From: Firmicutes bacterium UBA4981
GTDB taxonomy: Bacteria > Bacillota > SHA-98 > UBA4971
DNA length: 15,913 nt
Direction of reading: 5' to 3'
Assembly (NCBI GenBank): GCA_002398515.1
Contig: DGZL01000047.1
Coordinates: 1 to 15,913, forward strand
Position 1 is the stretch's first letter. Every line of letters starts with the position of its first letter. The position numbers were made by a program, and so were the translations under genes. Under the pieces are notes generated by a model. The model was given only the letters and a program-made list of their open reading frames with translations, was not told where the DNA came from and did not search any database. This document shows, one piece after another, positions 12,925 to 15,913 of this stretch.

Positions 12925-14151
12925 ATGGAGTCCGCAGACAATATGCCAAGAAAGCAGATAACCTTTCGAGATGAGGTAACAGAAATACCTTCAACTACAT
13001 ACGGGACCTTTGGTTTATACGGATATCCGGCCAAGTTTATTCCGCAGGTAATTGCATATGTATTGAATGAATATGCCAAGACGGGAATGACTGTTTTCGA
13101 TCCTTTTGCAGGCTATGGTACAACAGGGGTTGTATCTTGCGTCTATGGCCATGATTACGAGCTTTGGGATTTGAACCCTCTCCTTGAGACCTTGCACAAG
13201 GTTGCCACAATGAAGCAGCCTAAACAAGACGTAGAGAACCTGCTTTCTGAAATGAGACGCTGTAATCACGAGTTCATTCCCGATTGGTCCAACTACAGTT
13301 ACTGGTTTCCTGAGGAGTTCCTGCCTTTCCTCTTTAAAGTATGGGGTTTCTATCACTTATTAACAGATGAAGAGGCTAAGTTACTCTTGACAATACCTCT
13401 CCTCAAGATTACTCGCATCTTCTCTCATGATGATATAGAGCGTCAGAAGCTTTCTAAGTCTCCGAGGTCCAAAAAAAGGGTAGGCCGGTTGCTCAAAGAC
13501 AATTGGCAGGACATATTCTATGAAAAAGTCGAGGAAGAAGTACGCGCCATTATCAAAGGAGTGGCAGAACACCACGCGCTCTCTCCGAAGCCAGTAGAGT
13601 CTACTGTCAGAGGTGGTGTGGACACTCTCACAATGGATTTGTCTCAAGAAATGGATATGCTTATTACTTCACCCCCTTACTTACAGGCACAAGAATACAT
13701 ACGCCATGCCAAGATGGATCTGTTTTGGCTTGGTTACCCTGAGTCTCTTATCAAAGAGTTAAGCAGGAAAGAAATCCCATACAGGGATGTCGAACCATGT
13801 GAAATCAAATCAGACATATATCATAAGATTCGGGGGCAGATAGAAGAGGAACACTTACTGAAAATCTTTGATGTATATTTCTGGGGGGTCCTTGGCGCTT
13901 TGACCCGATTACAAGAAAGGATATCGTCATACTTGTTTCTTTTTGTGGGTCCGGCCACGTTAAGGGGGCGTCCTGTGCCCATTGATGAGATTTTCCTTCA
14001 GCATTTCACCGCGTTAGGATGGACTCATGAAATTACCCTTGTTGATACAATAGTGGCTCGCAGAATGTTTTTCTACAACAACAACCCGGCTACCGGATTA
14101 AAAGACAAGAGAATACGCACTGAGAGCTTAGTGGTATTAAAGAGGCGATAG
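12925..14151 (+). CDS. Amino-DNA methyltransferase, motif I before motif IV (alpha-like order)
   Basis: This 408-residue SAM-dependent enzyme is predicted to methylate the exocyclic amino group of cytosine (N4) or adenine (N6). Motif order: a motif X-like GLYGYPAKFIPQVIAYVL (about 30-47), motif I FDPFAGYGTTG (58-68), motif II acidic residue in ELWDLNP (D82), a middle region of about 160 residues that may recognise the target, then catalytic motif IV TSPPY (248-252). TSPPY with Ser/Thr first is commonest in N4-cytosine enzymes; this is a tendency, not proof. ATG 12925 is chosen because GGAGG (12911-12915) lies 9 nt upstream; the in-frame ATG at 12901 has no ribosome site. It faces a second methyltransferase at 14598-15650. 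No nuclease gene is seen beside it. Confidence 0.85.
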   Translation: MESADNMPRKQITFRDEVTEIPSTTYGTFGLYGYPAKFIPQVIAYVLNEYAKTGMTVFDPFAGYGTTGVVSCVYGHDYELWDLNPLLETLHKVATMKQPKQDVENLLSEMRRCNHEFIPDWSNYSYWFPEEFLPFLFKVWGFYHLLTDEEAKLLLTIPLLKITRIFSHDDIERQKLSKSPRSKKRVGRLLKDNWQDIFYEKVEEEVRAIIKGVAEHHALSPKPVESTVRGGVDTLTMDLSQEMDMLITSPPYLQAQEYIRHAKMDLFWLGYPESLIKELSRKEIPYRDVEPCEIKSDIYHKIRGQIEEEHLLKIFDVYFWGVLGALTRLQERISSYLFLFVGPATLRGRPVPIDEIFLQHFTALGWTHEITLVDTIVARRMFFYNNNPATGLKDKRIRTESLVVLKRR

Positions 14152-14597
14152 CAACTAGCCATTTGGGGCCGGGCATGCCACCTTTTCACCATACTGTCGA
14201 GAAAATGCAGGTAATCCTCGCAGCGGCAAGCCTCGCTTTACTGCTCCCGACACCGTCATAGATTCCTTAGAATTGACATGTGCGCCTGAAGAGATGATAC
14301 TAAGTGCTGGAAAGACAAGGATTGATCCGGTGTTGCGACTATTGGGGGGGGTGTGATTGAAATCCGCTGTAAGGAGGCAGGTTGCGTCATAAAGACGCTC
14401 TAGAACGAGTCTTCGACAGAAGATTGCATAACGCTCCTTATAGGAGGCATCTTTGAACACTCGATTCTAAGACCCGCATCAACTCTACCGGATTCGGCCT
14501 GTTTTTGCTTTTGCCCATTTCGTGCCGCCCAATAAAAAGATGCAGCTTTCCTTATCCCATGATTCATGAAGACATCTCACCTTAAGGCAGCGTGCTT
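14152..14597. other. Cryptic interval between convergent methyltransferases
   Basis: This 446-bp stretch separates two convergent genes. A plus-strand frame is open from 14159 to 14353 (65 codons, ending before TGA 14354-14356) and reads protein-like in part (SGKPRFTAPDTVIDSLEL) but has no start codon near its beginning. It ends at a run of eight G (14344-14351 region). Moving by one base at that run would continue for about 18 codons (VIEIRCKEAGCVIKTL). It may be gene debris or chance. No clear terminator is visible for either methyltransferase. Confidence 0.35.
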
Positions 14598-15650
14598 TCA
14601 GAATAAGCTCGCCTGATACTCGACGTCGTACACCGGCTCCCGGAGCTTTATACCTGCTTCTAGAGCTCTCTTGGTAGCAAGTTCAAGGTACGCCTGGTCT
14701 ATCTCTATCCCAATGCTATTACGTCCCGTGGTGGAGGCAGCTATAGTGGTCGTGCCCGTTCCCGCGAAAGGATCCAGTACGGTATCTCCTGCAAAACTAA
14801 ACATTCTAATTAATCGTGTTGCGAGTTCGAGCGGGAACGGCGCTGGATGGTGTCTTGTGGACTCTCCGGGCACGTCGGACCAAATCTGTTGGAACCACTT
14901 TCGCTGATTCTCCTGGGATATGACGCTGAGGATTCGAGCTTCTGAGCTCGGACTCCTATAAGCTCCGGGTTTTCGCTGCATAAGAATGAATTTAATATCA
15001 TTCTTGATAACACCGTTCGGTTCGTACGGTTTGCCAAGGAAACCACTATTTCCCGAGACTTCATACGCAGCGTTTGCGATTTTGTACCAGATTATTGGCG
15101 CGAGGTTGTCGAAGTTCAACAGGCGGCAGCGTTCCTGAATACTGGCGTGTAGGGGCATAATCATATGGCGCCCGTGCTTTCTGCGGGACATACAGACATC
15201 TCCTACGACTATTACGAGGCGTCCGCCTTTCACGAGAACGCGCCAACATTCCCGCCAGACCTTGTCCAGTTCGTCGAGGAACGTTTCGTAGTCATCCAGG
15301 TGACCCAGTTGCCCGGGTGTATCTCGGTAGTTCTTAAGATTCCAGTATGGTGGAGAAGTGACGATGAGATGGATGGTTTCGTCACTTATACTGTCAAGGT
15401 TTCTTGCATCACTGAGCAACAGCCTATGTTCAGTCGGAATTTGACAAAGTAAGGATTCAATGCGCTCAACGGAAGCTTCATCTTTCGCAAGCGCCGGTAT
15501 AGCTTTCTGAAAGTCTGAGAAGTCTACGTTGGGAGCGAGAGAAGCAAGGTCGAGAGATCGAAGATGGGCCTCCAAAGGTGTGAACTCTGAAGCCGAACTT
15601 AGCCCCACACTACCGTGTGAGATGTGTGATTCGGTAAATGAGGGCAGCAT
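14598..15650 (-). CDS. Amino-DNA methyltransferase, beta-class motif order
   Basis: This is a 350-residue SAM-dependent DNA methyltransferase (N4-cytosine or N6-adenine). An N-terminal helical part (1-75) leads to TEHRLLLSDAR, then catalytic motif IV TSPPYW (98-103), KGGRLVIVVGDVCMSRRKHG (motifs V-VI region), a middle region with NLAPIIWYKIANAAYEVSG and GFLGKPYEPNGVIKNDI, motif X HHPAPFPLELATRLI (267-281), motif I VLDPFAGTGTT (291-301) and motif II GIEID (314-318). IV before X and I is the beta-class order. The ATG (15648-15650) has AAGGAG about 11 nt upstream on its strand. It resembles a widespread family of site-specific enzymes; the recognition site is unknown. It converges on the other methyltransferase. 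A linked nuclease could lie beyond the right edge. Confidence 0.9.
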   Translation of the reverse strand: MLPSFTESHISHGSVGLSSASEFTPLEAHLRSLDLASLAPNVDFSDFQKAIPALAKDEASVERIESLLCQIPTEHRLLLSDARNLDSISDETIHLIVTSPPYWNLKNYRDTPGQLGHLDDYETFLDELDKVWRECWRVLVKGGRLVIVVGDVCMSRRKHGRHMIMPLHASIQERCRLLNFDNLAPIIWYKIANAAYEVSGNSGFLGKPYEPNGVIKNDIKFILMQRKPGAYRSPSSEARILSVISQENQRKWFQQIWSDVPGESTRHHPAPFPLELATRLIRMFSFAGDTVLDPFAGTGTTTIAASTTGRNSIGIEIDQAYLELATKRALEAGIKLREPVYDVEYQASLF

Positions 15651-15726
15651 GACTGTCTGCTCTCCTTGATGTTAGCTTTCCAACTCGGCAATCTCAGCAT
15701 ATCACAGAAACATCTTCCGGTATATT

Positions 15727-15738
15727 CCTTCATGAAGG
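15727..15738. promoter_or_regulatory. 12-bp palindrome upstream of the beta-class methyltransferase
   Basis: CCTTCATGAAGG is a perfect 12-bp palindrome about 77 bp upstream of the methyltransferase start on the minus strand. Its core TTCATGAAG also occurs just past the gene's stop (14563-14571). It may be an operator or the enzyme's own site; it may also be chance. Confidence 0.3.
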
Positions 15739-15765
15739 TGGGTTCTGGATTAGTCCTAGGTATAG

Positions 15766-15913
15766 TCACCCAATAGCTGTTATCACGACTTACACATATC
15801 GAAAAAGGTTGGAAAATCCTTGGTCAGAGTAGTTGCGAAAAGAGCCGCGCGGGTGGCAGACAGGCGGAAGGTTATAGGAAACCTGTACATAGCTGGTGCC
15901 GAAGCGGGGACTT
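15766..15913 (+). other. Open frame running off the right edge
   Basis: A plus-strand frame is open from 15766 to the edge (last full codon ends 15912). From TTG 15820 it reads LVRVVAKRAARVADRR then KVIGNLYIAGAEAGT, with protein-like composition. A weak purine stretch (GGTTGGA) lies about 6 nt before this TTG. It could be the start of a gene divergent from the methyltransferase. It is too short to identify. Confidence 0.25.

Noticed and set aside
14155..14460. 101-codon minus-strand frame between the methyltransferases
   Set aside because: GTG start without a ribosome site and no family resemblance; the opposite strand reads at least as well, so neither is called.
1..15913. CRISPR array, tRNA, rRNA, insertion sequence or transposase
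   Set aside because: I looked for regular repeats with spacers, tRNA-like cloverleaf ends and transposase motifs and saw none.

Overview
The window looks like bacterial chromosome of roughly even base composition. Two Sec-exported beta-barrel proteins ending in Phe imply an outer membrane. The amino-acid binding protein has a plain signal peptide without a lipobox, which also fits a diderm cell with a true periplasm. A divergent RemA/DUF370-like protein, a zinc-ribbon protein of a type common in Firmicutes-like and candidate phyla, and a holin-like membrane protein point to an anaerobic or deep-branching diderm lineage outside the classical Proteobacteria. That placement is inference; no rRNA or marker gene is present.

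Layout, left to right. (1) 1-2965: a tandem pair of paralogous outer-membrane porin-like genes. The first is cut by the window edge. Each is followed by a related 3' untranslated region ending in a GTAGGGG...CCCCTAC hairpin. A striking 13-bp perfect hairpin lies in the leader of the second gene. (2) 2962-3948: a RemA/DUF370-like gene on the minus strand, converging on the second porin, and then a small four-CxxC zinc-ribbon gene on the plus strand with a good extended -10 promoter. (3) 3949-4582: a long gene-free stretch with a 16-bp direct repeat and a terminator-like hairpin. (4) 4583-7295: a holin-LLH-like membrane protein, then a YyaL/SPATA20-type thioredoxin-domain protein with a His-rich insertion. 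(5) 7505-12325: a complete branched-chain/hydrophobic amino-acid ABC importer in the order binding protein, LivH, LivM, LivG, LivF. A strong hairpin separates the binding-protein gene from the permeases and terminator candidates follow livF. (6) 12925-15650: two convergent amino-DNA methyltransferases with different domain orders (motif I before motif IV in the first, after it in the second). Both carry TSPPY, and 446 bp of obscure sequence lies between them. (7) The last 260 bp holds an upstream region and perhaps the start of another gene.

How they may work together: only the liv cluster is a clear functional unit. The binding protein captures the ligand in the periplasm, LivH and LivM form the channel, and LivG and LivF power it. 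The two methyltransferases are the best candidates for an accessory system, such as paired protection of both strands of a site. No nuclease is recognisable in the window, so a restriction or defence role is conjecture. The strongest unexplained signals are the duplicated porin cassettes with a structured 3' UTR, the leader hairpin, the methyltransferase pair with its cryptic interval, and the repeat-bearing gap at 3949-4582.
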